Assembly (NCBI GenBank): GCA_009733775.1
Contig: WOGZ01000263.1
Location: 1-47,158, forward strand
Direction: 5' to 3'
Origin: Alectoria sarmentosa
Taxonomy: Eukaryota > Ascomycota > Lecanoromycetes > Lecanorales > Parmeliaceae
DNA: 47,158 bases
Shown here: positions 26,766-41,600 of the stretch, in pieces
How the letters are laid out: each line of letters opens with the position of its first letter
Position numbering within the stretch: position 1 is the stretch's first letter
Made by a program: the position numbers and the translations under genes
Notes under the pieces: model-generated
Seen by the model: the letters and a program-made list of their open reading frames with translations, nothing else
Told to the model about the DNA's origin: nothing
The model's database searches: none

Positions 26766-27593
26766 ATTATACGCTATTCGATTAAATTAATTATTAAATT
26801 ATAAAAGAATTTTATTATTCACTTTTCTTTTTTCTTTTTTTTCTTTATATGTCGTTATTATTATAACGAACAATAACGATTATATACAATTTTCCATTAA
26901 TTTACGTACGTTTTCACGTTATATTTTCAACGATAAAATCGATCGAGGTTATTGACGACGATATATTAATTTGAGATTCAAATGAACACGCGACCTTTTT
27001 ACTCATATTATAAACACCTTTCGAAACTCTTTAACGACGTTTAAAAATCTCGTTATCGCCGTTTTTAACTTTATTCGATATTATATATATAATAATTTAT
27101 AAAAAACATTATTTAAGACATTATTAAAATATATACGAATTTTAAATAAAATTTAGCGTTTGCGACTAAATTCGATTCGAAAAACTTAATTTAATTATAT
27201 TATTTGATTTTTGCGATTCTTTCTTCGTTTAAAATATCGATTATTAAATAATATTAAATATTTAAATGCTTCGACGATAATAATAACGTTATTTTTTTTA
27301 AATCACGTTATTTTTAAACGTTTAAAACGATAAAATATTATAATATTAACTATGTTATTAATAAACTTCTTGCGATATATTATTATCGTTATTATTATTA
27401 ACTTTTCTCAATTAAATATAATTGTTAATTAAAGATTTCGAAAATATAAAATAATTAATAAACACATTTCTTCGATTTTTATAACGTTGAAATATCGCTT
27501 TTTAATAAAAAGAAATAATGTTATGAGCGTATTTTATACTGTTAATAAAATTAACTTTTCTTTAATATTACATTTTTTGAACATTATTTAATT
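26766..27593. other. AT-rich spacer after the chromovirus pol
   Basis: This should contain the 3' LTR of the + strand chromovirus. A less mutated patch at about 26,870-27,060 keeps CA and TG words and a CGATCGAGG motif near 26,940, unlike the surroundings. I could not match it to a 5' copy, so no LTR is called. Confidence 0.35.
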
Positions 27594-27858
27594 TGTGAGA
27601 TAACAAGGTCTCTTTTCAATAAAGCTGCGTAGTAATTAAATAATTATGAGATTTATAAACGTAATAACGAATTTCAATCGATAAGTTGTTAAATGAATTA
27701 ATAATTAAAAAAGAAAAAAAAAGAAAGGGAAATTGCGAGTATTTAAGACTTTTATTAAATATATTAAAAACGCATCTTAATTATGTAACACGTAATTTAA
27801 TAAACGATTTAAGCGAGCTTTATTAAATTGCTTTAAATATTTTCATTTTTATAATTAT
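27594..27858 (-). repeat. Left LTR (3' LTR) of minus-strand gypsy element A
   Basis: About 265 bp, aligned over its full length to 34,687-34,952. Shared anchors are AAGGTCTCTTTTCAAT, ATTATGAGATTTAT, GGGAAATTGCGA and TTTAAGCGAGCTTTATTAA. On the minus strand the right-hand end reads GTTATCTCACA here and TTATTTTATA in the other copy, a pure C-to-T series. A purine-rich run follows at about 27,862-27,875 on the minus strand, the position of a polypurine tract. Confidence 0.88.
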
Positions 27859-28998
27859 TTTCCTTTTTAAAAAATTCAATTTTTGAATTTTGATATAATT
27901 GCGTATTGCAATTAAATGTTTACGAACTTTTTATATTCATTTATATTATTCATTATTAATTAAATGTAATTTAAATTAACGTTTATTATTTTAAGACATG
28001 TAAACTGCTTATCGCAGACTTTTATAAACATATTAATATGTTTATATGCTATAATCGCGATAGCGCAATTGTAATTATTGTTACTTTGATTAATAAAGCG
28101 CGAGCATTTTATAATTATGTTATAATATATTATTATTATTATTGCGAAATGCGATTATTGTTATTAATTATTATAATTTTATTGTTATTATCACCTAAAA
28201 ATCGCGTTAATAAATTCAAAATCTTATTTTTATTTTTATTTTTTAATAACAATAACATTAATATTAACATTATCATTAATAAATGTTATATTTTTCTTTA
28301 TATCTATTATTTTATTTGCATTTTTTATTATCGTAACAATGTATTAACGAGTTATACATTATCGTAATAATAAAACGTATATATTAATTAAAATAATAAT
28401 TAAGCGAGATTATAATCATTTAATTTAATTAATTTTATTTTATAATAAACATTTTAAAAAACATTTAAATTTATTTAATTGATTACGAAAATCGATAAAA
28501 TTCGTAAAAAGCATATTAATAATGTTAATAATGAATTTAATTATTTTTCGTCGTCATTATGATCTTAAAAACCGTTTTTTTCGTAAATTAAAAATTAATA
28601 ATGCGAAAATTTTTGATTTATAAATGTAATTATTGCCGTCGCCGCTGTTGTTTTTATTTTTATTTTTATTTTTATTATCGTTTTTATTATTGTTTTTTTC
28701 TTCTCTCTTATTTATAAATATAAAAAATTATTTTGAAAAATGTTTAATTGATGAAATTGATAATTATTATTATTATAACGATCTTAATTGTTTTCATTTA
28801 TAAATATTCGCATTTGTTATAAAAGAATACTTGATTAATGAGATTAATAATTATTTTTATTATTATTATTTTTTCTTCTATTTTCTTTCCCCTCGTTATT
28901 TAAAATACATTAATTAAAAAAAAATTAATAAATGTTTAAGAAATTGCGTTAACGCGTATTAAATTCTTATTTATTTTCGTTATGTGCGTATTTTCGCG

Positions 28999-29080
28999 AA
29001 TGATCCTCGCGCGACTTACATCGAATCGCGAATTAACACGCGTTAATTTAAATGCGATCGATGTTTTCGCGAGAATCATT
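28999..29080. repeat. Imperfect inverted repeat (cruciform-capable), ~82 bp
   Basis: Arms pair in several blocks around a centre near 29,040. AATGATCCTCGCG (28,999) pairs with CGCGAGAATCATT (29,068), 12 of 13. ACATCGA (29,018) pairs with TCGATGT (29,058), 7 of 7. AATTAACACGCGTTAATT at 29,031-29,048 is nearly self-complementary. Its CpG density is high for this region. Confidence 0.75.
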
Positions 29081-32000
29081 TTTGTGTGATCGATCTCTTC
29101 GTCTTTATTTATTAAATTGTTATATATATTATCGTCGTTATCAATAACGACGTTCGCGACGTCTTACGCGTTTGAAAAAATAAAACAATCTTGATTAACA
29201 TATATGAAAGTTTTATTAACAAAAGTAATTGTCGTGCGTGTCGTCGTCTCTTTTTTTGTTATTGTTATCTTCATTATTTTTATCATTATCGTTATTATCT
29301 TCATTATTATCTTTCGTTATCTTTTAACGATTTTTATTAATAAAAAATTATTTTTTAACATGAAAGAATATATAAATTAATGTTAAACAATTATATTTAT
29401 ATTTATGATTTTTAAAATCATTATTTTTTTCGTGATGCGAGACGTTTCAACGCATTAAAATATGCGTATATATACGTATATATAAATTTTCGAGGTTTTT
29501 TTAATCGTTTTTATTAAATCTTTTAATCAAAGATTTATTTATGAATTCTTTATTGTTATTTTTTTTGTGATTTATTTCGTTTTTTAATTTTTTATGACGA
29601 TTACGTTCTTTATTTCGTTTTAAATATTAATTTATGTGATTTTTTTGCTTATTCGAAATTCTTAATTGCGTTTTTAACATTTTCGAAATATTTTATTAAT
29701 TTTCACGAAGCTTTATAAAATAAAAAATCTTTTTAATTAATAAAATATTTAATCTCGTTATTGCGAATTTTTTTATTTAACATTTTATTAACTTTTCATT
29801 TTTTTTCGTTATTAATCAAAATTATTTATAATTTTAAATTATCGATACGCGAATATTAAGATTTTAATAACAATATATAAAATATAAAATAAATTTTTTT
29901 ATATTTAATAAAAAGATTCAATTTATAAATTTGCGTATTTATCTTTTTTAACATTTCAAAAAATTCAAATTATTTATAATCGAGTTTCTTTTTTGATCGT
30001 AAAATGCGTATATTTAAATTTCGCAATAATTTTTTTTTTTTTAAAAAATCATAATATGATAATAATTATTATAATACTTTATTTGTTGCTTTAACACTTA
30101 TTTTCATAATTCTTTTAAATGCGATTTTATATTTCGTAATCATTTTGCTTATTTTATAATAAACGATGTTTTTTTTTTTTAAGATTTTGCTTTTAAAAAC
30201 ATTTTTTAAATCTATTATATATTTTATTAATAATTTTTATAAAATTTTATTGATGTTTGCGTATATGTTATTATTATATATAAACGTAATTATTAATAAA
30301 ATCTCAGATTAATTATTTTGTTTATAATTATAATAAATTCGCAAATAATGTTTAAAAATTTGATTTTATTTTTCAATTTAATTATTTATTTGAGAGTGAA
30401 ACGCAATGTTAAATTTTCGTTTTATATTTAAATGTTAATATAACGTTATTTAAAATTTGTTTATAAATAATAAATTTCGATTTGAAATCAAATTTCGCAT
30501 TATATTTTATAACGATATAAATTCTCGTTATATGATATTAATAAATTTATTAATTTTCAATTTTTTTATAATTATTATATATGTTGCGTGTTTTATTAAT
30601 TTATTTATTAAAATTAAAATAAAATCGCAAATTTTATTAATATATAAATTTCTCGCAAATGATAAATTTATAATAAAATTTAATATTATAATATAAAATG
30701 AATTCACGTTATTTGATAATATTAATATTAATTCGTTATAAAATTTATAATAATAAATTCGCATTTTTTAACAATCGAGATAAATGCGAACATAATTTAT
30801 TATATCGCTTATTATATTTATTTAATAATATTTAAATTTGATATTTTTTTTAATGCGCTTGCAAGAAAAGTGTTTAACATTAAAATCATTATAATTTATA
30901 TAAAGAATTTTTTTTTATAATAAAATCGTTAAAAATATAAATTATATCATCATAACGTAATAATTCATTTTCATCGATTTTTTATTTCGAAAATTCATTT
31001 TGTTTAATAACGTATCTTTAACGTTATTTTTTATTTATAACGAAAACGATTTTGCGTTATAATTTGAATAATTATATAATTATCGATTTTCATAATTTCA
31101 AATAAAACTTTTTCGATTTTAAAATTTGATAAATTAAAAGTCGAGATGATATTATAACATTTAAAATGCGTGTTTATTTATCGAATATTTTTTTATTTAA
31201 ATTTATGATTTGAATATTTGTGACGATAATATCATTTAATTGTTTTATTAATGTTATGAATTTGATTATAACAAATACGTTATTACGTTTTTATAAATTA
31301 AATTAATATTTTTAATTGCGAAGCTTGTTTCGCAAAATAAAAAGAAAATCATTATTATTATTTTTATTATTATTCGATTTAATAATGTTAAATCTCTTTA
31401 ATAATGCATTTATAAAATTGAATTTATTTTTATAATATTCGATTATAAAGTTAAACGCAATTAATTTCTCAATTTAACGAATTTGTTTTATATTGAATTT
31501 TTTTATCATTATAAAATAACGCAAATTGTTATAATTTGAGATCACATAAATGAGATATTTACTTTTTTATAAATAATGTTTTCAATTTTTAAAATTTAAT
31601 ATAATCGTATATAATTTTTTATTATGTGTGTTTTAACGAAATTTAATTTTTTTGAATTTATAATTAAAAAATATAATAAAATGTTATTGCTCGTTTTTAA
31701 TCAATTAATTAAATATATTATTTACATTTATTTTAAAAACATCGATTTTTATGATAAACGATATTTTTTAATTATAGTGTTTTAAAATAAATGTTATGAT
31801 GAATATTCGCTTAAGAGTCTTAAAAGCCTCATATATTTTTTTAATAAATACGAAAAATGATTTGATTTCGTTTTTTATTGTTTCGCGCGTGATATTAATG
31901 AAGAATATAATTATTTATAAAAATTCTTTCACAAATCGACGATAAAAGTTTGCGAATTTCAAAAAGATTAATATGTTTTTAACAAATTTTGATTTTAATT

Positions 32001-32343
32001 ATTTAATGATGATTTTAATGCGTGTTAACTTTATTTAAATGTTATGTTAATTTATAATAAATTTTAAAAAAATAATCTCGTTGCGATTAAAAACGCATTT
32101 CGATAATTTCGTATAAAGTCGATGTTTTAATAATGCGCGTAATATCGTTCGCACGTGCTTTTAATGTAAATTTTTTATTTTAAAATAAATTAATATGTTA
32201 TTCAAATATATTACGCAAAAGACGTCGATATATGATTTAAATGTTTTATTTATATATGTTTAAAAGATTATAAAAGCATTTGCGAGATTAAAAGACATTA
32301 TTTGATATTTAAATTAATTATAATAAATTCGAAAAACGATTTT

Positions 32344-32571
32344 TCATTTATCATTTTTTCGAATTCGTATTTTATGATACGCATTATAAATATTAATTTT
32401 GATAAAATGTTTCGCATATGCGAATCTTTTCAAAAATTTTAAAAATAAAAATAATAATAATGAATAATTATTCTTGATAATTATCTCGTTAAACTTTTTA
32501 TAATCGATATATAATCGCAATAAATTATTTATTTTCTTAATAAATAATATCAACGAATCAATTTAATTATT
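32344..32571 (-). pseudogene. Gypsy reverse transcriptase fragment (element A)
   Basis: An open stretch of about 70 codons matches the start of a Ty3/gypsy RT domain: ILFIKKINNLLRLYIDYKK, then KNNYSLLLF and INIYNAYHKIRIR, corresponding to the family's DYR.LN and KNRYPLPL / DL..AYHRIRI blocks. It is the least interrupted coding piece of element A. No YxDD box is readable downstream. Confidence 0.85.
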
Positions 32572-34686
32572 TAAGAATCGAATTCATTTTTTTTCAAACG
32601 CGTTATTTAAATAATTTTTTATCGTTGCGAGTTTATTATACGATATATTATAAATCGAATCGTCTTTAAATAACTTATTAAATTACAAATTTATAAAGTG
32701 TTTAATTTAATCGTGCGTGTTAAAATTATTAAACAATTCTTTTAAAAAGACTTTTGATAAACTTTTAAGTTGTTTAAATATATTAAAATTATTTAATTGC
32801 GTGATATCATATCGCATAATCTCATCGCAATTATTTTCATTATTTTTAAATAAAATCTAATATGAAAATACGATATATATTTATTTTATATTATGCGCAA
32901 ATATTATATTGATCAACGACATAAATAAATTTATATTCATTATTGCGATATTTATTTACTTTTTATCATTTATAAAAAAATCGCGATAAATTCAAAATTG
33001 CTCGCGTCAATGAATATTAAGATCGATATTATAAATTCAAAAAAATTCAAAAATAAGATCATATTTTCGTATATTCACGATATACGTTTTTAAAATTTGC
33101 TTTTGCTTTTTGTCTCGATTATTTATAAAATTAAATGTCAAATTATGCGTTTTATATAAGAATATGCGATAATTATTAATAACACGTATCATTATTAACA
33201 CGTATTCAAATTCAAAAATTTACGTTTTTTTAATAAAAGATTGCGACATAAAGATTTTCTTATTATCGATATTTATTAAAATAATTATTTCACGTTTATC
33301 ATTTAACGTGATGATTTCGTTTTTCAATATTAAAGAGTGAAATCATTATTTAATAAATGACGTGTTTAATGTTGTAACGACAAATATTAAACTTTTCTTT
33401 TTATTAAAGATTCGATTGCGTGTTTCGTTGCTCATAACATAATTTAAATAATTAAATAAATTCTTAAAATGTTTTTTTTATTAACAATTTCAACACTTAA
33501 TTTCAATAAACAGAAATCTTTATTTAATTTTAAAATCGTTATTTTCAAATTTATTTTATATAAGTTTTCGATTTTGCGACATCAAAAAAAACGAATTCTT
33601 TTTTTAATTTTTTTAATTTTTAACATATTATTTTTAAGGTTTCGCATATTAATTATTATTTTTTAAATAATTTGTTTTATTGTTAAGATGAATTTTATTT
33701 AAAATAAATAATTTTTTCGTTTTTTATAATCTTTGCTCGATATTTTAATATTATTATAATAATATAATATAAATAATAAATTGAATTGCGTTTTTTATTA
33801 TTTTCAAAAAAAAAAATCTATTATTTTATTTTATAGAGTTTTTATACGTTTCGCATCGATTATATAACGATCTCATTGCGATTATAATATAATAAAATAA
33901 TTATTAAAATTTGCGATCGATTAATCGTTTTTCATAATAATCTTAATTAATTAACGATCGATATTATAAAATTTGATGATTAAATTACGAATTTAATTTA
34001 AATATTATTTTTTATATTCATTTTAAATAAATTCGTCGATATCACATAATATAACATTTCATATATTTTTTTAAATTTGTTTTTTAACATCAATTAAGAG
34101 AGCAAAAAATCAACGAATCTTTTTTTCGTTTATTCAAAAATCGATATGAGATATCGAAATAATATAATTTTCGCAATTTCGAAAAAATATAATAATCGAA
34201 TTATAATTATTAAGATATTATATATTAAACACTTTAATAACGTTTATCTTTTTATAACTTAATTTGCGATAATAATTATTATTATATTCACGACGATATT
34301 CTTATACGTTTTACATTTCGATTAATTTACATTTTTCGATAAGTAAATGTTTTTTAACATTAAATTTTAAAAATCGAAAGCGTTAAATTTAAATCAAATC
34401 TGCGAGATGAGAATCTTCGTTAATAAATAAAAAATTATCGAATGCGATATTTTAATAATTATTATTTCGATCAATAATGTTATTAAAATTCGCATCGATG
34501 TTAAAATTGATATTATAATTATTTAATTGCGAAGCAAACGTGTTTTAATGAAAATCGTTTATTTAATTAAAAACGTCGTCGATAATTCGTAATAAAACGT
34601 TTTTATTTCGCAAATTAATAAAATCGATTCGCGAATTATTTATTATAATTAATTAAACAATTTTATATAAACGAAATTATTAAAAT

Positions 34687-34952
34687 TATAAAATAATAAG
34701 GTCTCTTTTCAATGAAGTTGCGTAATAATTAAACAATTATGAGATTTATGAACGTAATAACGAATTTTAATCGATAAATTATTAAATGAATTAATAATTA
34801 AAGAAGAAAAAAGAAAAAAGGGAAATTGCGAATATTTAAGACTTTTATTAAGTATATTAAGGACGCACTTTAATTGCGTAGCACGCAATTTAATAAACGA
34901 CTTAAGCGAGCTTTATTAAGTCGCTTTAAATACTTTCGCCCTTATATAATTA
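34687..34952 (-). repeat. Right LTR (5' LTR) of gypsy element A
   Basis: Partner of 27,594-27,858. In this copy GCACGCAATT, GACTTAAGCGAGC and TACTTTCGCCC remain where the left copy has changed to more T/A-rich forms, and the reverse holds elsewhere. The two LTRs therefore mutated independently after insertion. Confidence 0.88.
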
Positions 34953-36177
34953 AGTTTAACGTGTTTAAATAAAAATATTTGCTTTTAAATTAATGTTTTT
35001 TTTATATATATATTTTCTTCTTACTTAATTGTTTTATTCAATTTATTTATATAATATAACTTTATATTAATTTTAATAAAAAGCGTAAAATTAATAATTA
35101 TTCTCGTAAATTTCTGTTTAAATTATCGTTAAAAATACATAAAAGATATTTCGCATTATATAAATATATAATTATATTAAAATATATAATTATTATATTA
35201 ATAATTAAAATAATTTTTATATTAATAATTTTTATTTAAAAATCGAGTAAAATCTTTATATTAAACTTCGCTTAAATGAATTTAATAATAATACTTTATA
35301 ATTATACTCTTTAAACGTTACGTATATAAAATATTAAATCGTATTAAAAACATTTTATTATACGATTTATTTATAAACTTTAATAAACGAGTAAAAAAAT
35401 ATAATAAAAAAATATAATAAAAAATAATAATAATAATTTGCGCTCGTGTAATTTAATTTCAATATTTATATTAAAATTTTAATGTTATTATTTCTTATTA
35501 ACAAACGCTATTTATAATATAATAATTTTAAATAAAAAAAGAAAAAAGTCGATAATTAAATAATAAATCCTAAAAATGAGAATATAATTAAGTAAAAAAT
35601 TATTAATTAAAATATAGTCATAATTATAATAATTGTAAAAAAAACTTAATTAATGAAATGTTAATTTAATTCGAAAAACGTTATATTCGACACTTAATCA
35701 AATTAAAAATCTTTTAATAAAGTTTTTATAAAATATTATTATTATCGTTATAATTATATTATTTTTTATTTTAAAATTATAACGATAATATATAAATATT
35801 AATGTAAAATGTAATAAACTAAATTTTTAATTATAAAATTTATATTTAAATTAAAGTCGTTATTGCGCTTTTTTATTAACAGTTTAATTTTTTAATAATA
35901 TTATATATTATTATTAACTTTATATATATTATTAAATTATTCATTTTTTTTTTAATAATATTAATTTTTTTATTTAGTTTATATATTTATTATAATAACA
36001 TTTTCGTTAATTAAATATATATATAATTATTTCGTTATTAAACTATGCTTAAGTTTTTTTTTGCAAAAAAATTTAAATAACTTTTTAAAGAACTTTTTAA
36101 AAAAGAAATCAAATTTTTATTTTCTCGCCATTTTTTTATTTTTGCGCAAAATTATTTTAAAAATGTTAATAATTTTT

Positions 36178-36400
36178 AAAGTTTTCGTCGAAACAAACCT
36201 TCGTTTTTTTTTAAAAAAACTAATTCGATTATTTTTAAAGTTATCGTTAAAATAAAAGTTCGTATTTTTTAAATAACAACGTCGACGATCTTTAAAGTTC
36301 TCGTCGACGCTTTTAAAATAATATTAACGACTTTCGAAGTTTTCATCGAAATTGTTTTTAAAATTTTAACGATTTTTTATAAAGTCGATAACGACGTAGC
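36178..36400. repeat. Degenerate tandem repeat, 42-59 bp spacing
   Basis: The core AAAGTTTTCGTCGA, in variants, recurs at 36,178, 36,237, 36,294, 36,334 and about 36,380. Each core is followed by a divergent spacer and an AACGA word. In one + frame each core would read as a short Phe-Lys-Val-like motif, so it may be the ghost of a repetitive protein region; this is uncertain. Confidence 0.55.
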
Positions 36401-37508
36401 GTTAATCATTTTTCTTAAAATTTAAATTTTTATAAAAATTTAAACTTTAAAAAAAAATTAATATTTAATTATTTTATAAAAAAAAATGCTTAATTAATTT
36501 AATAAAATAAATAATGTTTAACGATTAAAAAATGATATTATGATAATAAATTCTCAAATTCAATTTTTTTTTATATTACTTAATTAAGTTTTGAAAATCG
36601 TTGAATTTTTTGAAACTTTATCATCTATTAAACTTAATCTCGTATTTTCTTTAATAAATCAAATATTTTATAATAAAACTCTTTTTTTTACGCATTGTTT
36701 TTTTATTAAAAAGTCGTTCAATTTCATAATTTCTCGATTCGTTATTATTAAAAAAAATCGACGATATATATTAAAATCGAAAACGTTATTAAAAGTTGTT
36801 ATTTAATATTAAATAAGATTTTAATTATATTATAATAAAAATGAAATATATTAACTAATATTCGAAAACGTCGAGTTTATGTATTAATTTATATATGTAT
36901 TCGATTATTTAAAAAAAATCGACGTATTATTATATTAATTTTCTAATAATTTTATAATAAATAAACTTTTACATTTTTATAAAAACGAAACAAAACTCAA
37001 TTATCGATTTTAAAAAACATTAATTAATATTAACGATCGTAATAATACTTGTTTATTATTTACGCGAAATCGATAACATTTTTTCTTTTAACACGCGCTT
37101 TAAAATAATTAATTATAATAAATAATCTTTTTTTTCAATAATTTATAAAAAATAAAATAGTAAATAATTTAATTAAAAACATTTATAATGTCGAAAATAA
37201 GTTCAAAAATTTAGGTTTATTAAATACGTTATTCGCTTTCGAAGTCGTTTTAAGTTATTTTTATAATCTTAATTTTCGAGTATTATTTTAAATAATATAT
37301 TAAATTATCGAATATATTTTATTATTAAAGTTTTTTAAATTTCAAAATCTCGATTATAGCGAAAGAATTTTAAAAGTATATTTTTTAATATTATCTCAAA
37401 TTTAACTTCGAAATTAAACGATTTAAGAGAATTTCTCGCGAAGATGTTATCGACTATAATTCGAAAATATTATCTATATTTTAATAATGTTAATATCGAT
37501 TATTACTA

Positions 37509-37635
37509 TTTCGAAACTTTAATGTTTCGAAGTTTTAATATTTCGAAGCTTTAATGTTTCGAAATTTTGATGTTTCGAAGTTTTGATATTTTAAAATCTT
37601 AATATTTCGAAATCTTAATATTCTTTCGAAGCCTC
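37509..37635. repeat. 16-bp tandem repeat, about seven units
   Basis: Units of the form TTTCGAAGTTTTAATG run head to tail from 37,509 to 37,620, with a partial unit beyond. Variation is almost all T/C and A/G (AACTTTAATG, AGCTTTAATG, AATTTTGATG, AATCTTAATA). The sixth unit has lost the TTCGAA core. Confidence 0.9.
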
Positions 37636-38130
37636 GATAACCTTTTAAGATTAACGACTTAATTTCGAATTGTCGATAGTGCGAAATGCGCACGAGTGTT
37701 ATAAGTAATATATATTACTTTTATACGCTTTAAGTTATTATTAATTTTCGAAAACGTATTTCTCGAATTGTAAATAAATATTTTCGAACCTCGTTAAACT
37801 ATTAAATATATTTCAAATTTTCGATAATGTTTTAAATTATATTAATAATTTTTTTAATATATAAACGTAATATTTTAAAACAATTTTTATCGTTTAATTA
37901 ATTCTTTCGTTAAAAAACTTAAATAAGAAAGTTTATAAATTGAATAAAAAAAAGATTTACTATTAATAATTATTTTAAAGATTTCTTAATTAATAAAATC
38001 GAAATATTTAAAAAATATTTTCGCTTTATTAATTATTAATCAAATTAATTTATCGACGATAAATTAAATGATTTAAATAAATTTATAAATGTTTAATATA
38101 ATATAATTAAAATCGTAAAATTATAATAAT

Positions 38131-38631
38131 ATAAAATATATTATTTACGTCGTTAAATAAACGCAGATAAATGAATATATATAAAAAATGTAATATTATT
38201 ATTAAGTTCAATGATTAAATTATATAATAAAATTAATCTTTAAAAATTAAAAAAAAAACTTCGAAATATGTTAAATAAATATATATTTATTAAGCATTTT
38301 TATTAAAAAGATAATTGCGAAATTAATTAATTCAATTTAAATTTTATAAATTTTATAAAAGTTTATAAAAAATAATATTTCGATAACGTTATTATGATTC
38401 GTTCTTCGATATTACGACTTATTATAAATTAAGACTAGTTTTATAACTCAGTTTTACACAAGCGTATCAAATTATAATCTGGCCTTCTACTTTTGCATGC
38501 ATACATTTATACTTAAAACTTCATAATTAGAATTTCATTTATATCACGTTTAAACACTATTATCAATTTTACGTGTAGTTTCTAAGAAACGCATATCTTA
38601 TATAAAACGTATACGATTAATCGATTTAACA
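38131..38631 (-). repeat. Left LTR (3' LTR) of minus-strand gypsy element B, with a ~190-bp extra segment
   Basis: Aligned in two blocks to 45,151-45,449. The first block (38,131-~38,400) shares ATGAATATATATAAAAAA-like words and AAATATATATTTATTAA. The second (38,591-38,631) shares TATAAAACGTATACGATTA. Between them, about 38,405-38,590 has no counterpart in the other LTR and is less RIP-altered (for example ATCTGGCCTTCTACTTTTGC near 38,478). Read on the minus strand the LTR starts TGTTAAATCGATTAATCG. Confidence 0.8.
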
Positions 38632-41600
38632 ATCATCTTCTCTTTTAAACTTTAATTTTTAAATGTTTATATTAAAAAAAGAACTTTATATAATGTTTAT
38701 TAAAAAACTTTCAAATTCTTATAAAAATAAAAGAAAAGAGTTATTATAACGTTATCGTTTTTACGATATAATATTGCGATTTATAATAAAATTATTTTTT
38801 AACGTTAAATAATAATAACAATTATATTATATTATTAATATAATAATATTTTTTTTAAATGTTAAATTATAAATATTTTTATTAAAACGATATAATAAAT
38901 AAAAATCTTTCTTTAATATATGTATTCGTTTATTTAATTTTTAATAACGATATATTAAATATAACGATTTCGTTTCTTTTATAAATAAAATTAACAATAA
39001 AATTAAGAGATAATATATTTTATAAATATTATAATAATAATATAAACTTTTTAACGTTATTAAAACGCGCGTTATTATTCGATACTCGTTTATTATCGCA
39101 TCGCGATATTAAATTTATATATAAAAACTTCAATTTTTTCTTTTTTCTTTTTTCTTTATAACTTTTCTTATTTTATTCGTAAATGCTTAATTTAATTATG
39201 CGATAATAATAATCTTATAATTAATTAATTAATAACCTTTTTATTATAATATAAATTTAAAATTATTATAAATATCGTAATTTCATTATTTGCGTTTAAT
39301 AATTTTATTAACATATTTTGTAAACATTTTATATAATAAAATAATAACATTAACATTAATATTAACATTATTATTATCATCATCATTATTATTATCATTA
39401 ACAATAAATTTATTGTCGCTTAAATAATTGTAATTATTAATTATCGATTATTTTGTTTTAATAATCGCTTTATAATCGATATTATTAATAATTTATAATA
39501 ATCGATTTATTATACAAAATTTATTTTTATAAAAAAAACGATTTTTATATTCGCGATAAATTCTTTTTTTATTTCGAATATAAAATAAATAAACGCGACA
39601 TTAATCGTTGCGTTAAAACTTCGTTTATTTTTTAAAATAAAATGCGAAAGAATTTGCGACGTGCATAACGTTATAATTTGACACTTGATTTTTCTTACGC
39701 ATAAACGCATATCAATAAAATAATTATTTAATAACGTGAATAATAAAGGCGTATAATAACGATAACTTTAATTTTATTATTATTATTATTAATTTATAAT
39801 GCGAGCTCAACGCGACAAAAAACGCATTAATAAATTAAAAAATATAAATAAACTTTTAAAACAAAAATTCAATAACTTACGTAAATTCAAAAAAAAGTTA
39901 ACGAATAACGATAAATCTTCTTCGAAAAGTTTGAAATTAAATGTTATTTTAACGAATAATCTTATAAATAATAATAACGTTACGTTATCGACTTTTTTTA
40001 AAAATTTATTTTCGATTTAATATTTAATCGCGAAGTTTGTTATGTTAAGAGAGTGTAATAAAATTAAATAATTATTTATTTTTACGATAACGTTGATATA
40101 AAAAACTTAAAACACTTTTTTCAATAACACTTTTAAATATTTTTTTAAATTATGTTTATAATAATAATATATATTTTAATATAATATATTTTCGATATAA
40201 CGTTTTATAATTTAAATAATAAATAATAATATCATTTTTTAATACATATATTTATTATAATAAAAATGTAAAAATGCGCTCGCAGTAGAAATATCGCTCT
40301 TAAATATCATAATTTTCAATAAACATTTAAGTTTTATAACGTCGTTTTCGCTTATTATACGATAATATTTTATATAATTAATTAAACTTTTCAAAATCGA
40401 ATTTTTCATTTTATTATTTTCGTTTATAATTCGATTATTCATTAAAAGTATTAATTAAATCGTTAATATTTAAAATATTTTTATTTAATTTTTATTAATT
40501 ATATTTATCGTTTTAATTAATTTAATTAATTTTATATTAAACGTTTTTTTATTTTTTATTTTATCGATAATTTTTTCGATTTCTCACATTTTATCGTTAT
40601 CGATAAAATTATAAATTCACATAAATGAAACATTTATTTCATTCGCGTATTCGCGATGATGATAAAACTTAAATAACGATATATAAAAAATATTATAAAT
40701 CTTATAAAAAAAAATCGATACGTTTACGCGTTTATCTTATTCGTAATTCGAAAAAATCTTATAAATTTATAAAACAACTTTTTATTTAAACGTTTTTATT
40801 TAAGATTTTTAATTATTAATATTATTAAATCGCTTATTTTATAACTTTAAAATTAATACGATTTATTATATTATTTAGTTTAAACTGCGATAACGCTTCA
40901 AAGGCAATTTATAATCTCATTTAATAATATTTATAATCTTTTTATTTTATCGTTTATAACGAGTATCTTTTTTTTAACGAAATTATTCTCGATTTTTTAT
41001 CGAATTTCAAAATAATAATCATATATTAAAAAAACGATATCGTTTCGATAAAGAAATATTAATTGTTTATATATATAAGATTAATTATAAATAACAATTT
41101 GATTTAATTCGTTTATTTATTATTAATAAATATACGCAAAAATTGTTTTAACATTTAATTTTGCCGCTTAATTTATTTATCGATTTATAAATAGAAAACG
41201 ATATTTAAACGTCGTTTAATTTTAAATATAAACAAATTACGAATTAAAAGTTATTGATAAATATAAAGTCTCGATTGTTAATAATATTATTTAATATATT
41301 ATAACGATATATTATTTTATTATAAAATACTTTTATCAACGTAATAACATTAATTATAATTTTAATAAATTAATATTTAATTATTTTCGTGAATTAATTA
41401 ACTATTATTAAAATAATGTTATATATAACTTTTTTAAACTTATTTAATAACAATTTATAATAAAGTTTATAAAAAGCTTTCTTTATAATTTCGTGATAAC
41501 GAAAAGCGAATTAAGTTCATTATATAATTAATGTCGCGACGATTTTATTTATTAATATATGTTATAAATATTTATATACTTTATAATTTCTTTTAAAAAC

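Larger units (their letters stand above)
27859..34686 (-). mobile_element. Interior of gypsy element A, RIP-degraded
   Basis: The 6.8-kb body between two direct LTR copies makes a full-length element of about 7.36 kb, usual for Ty3/gypsy. Minus-strand pol is confirmed by two blocks. One is a reverse transcriptase frame at 32,344-32,571 (LRLYIDYKKFNEI, AYHKIRIRKNDK). The other, at 31,926-31,975, reads FLKFANFYRRF, the conserved segment after the polymerase domain. The 2.1 kb between RT and the 5' LTR leaves room for gag and protease; the 4 kb beyond should hold RNase H and integrase, which I could not read. It includes T-rich microsatellites near 28,650-28,680 and 29,250-29,330 and an imperfect hairpin at 28,999-29,080. 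Confidence 0.83.
34953..38130. other. RIP-degraded spacer between gypsy elements A and B
   Basis: About 3.2 kb without an intact gene. Short + strand frames (36,061-36,255 and 36,591-36,806) have no recognisable family. Two tandem structures lie inside and are listed separately. The least degraded + strand reading is at about 37,200-37,480, but I could not assign it. Confidence 0.4.
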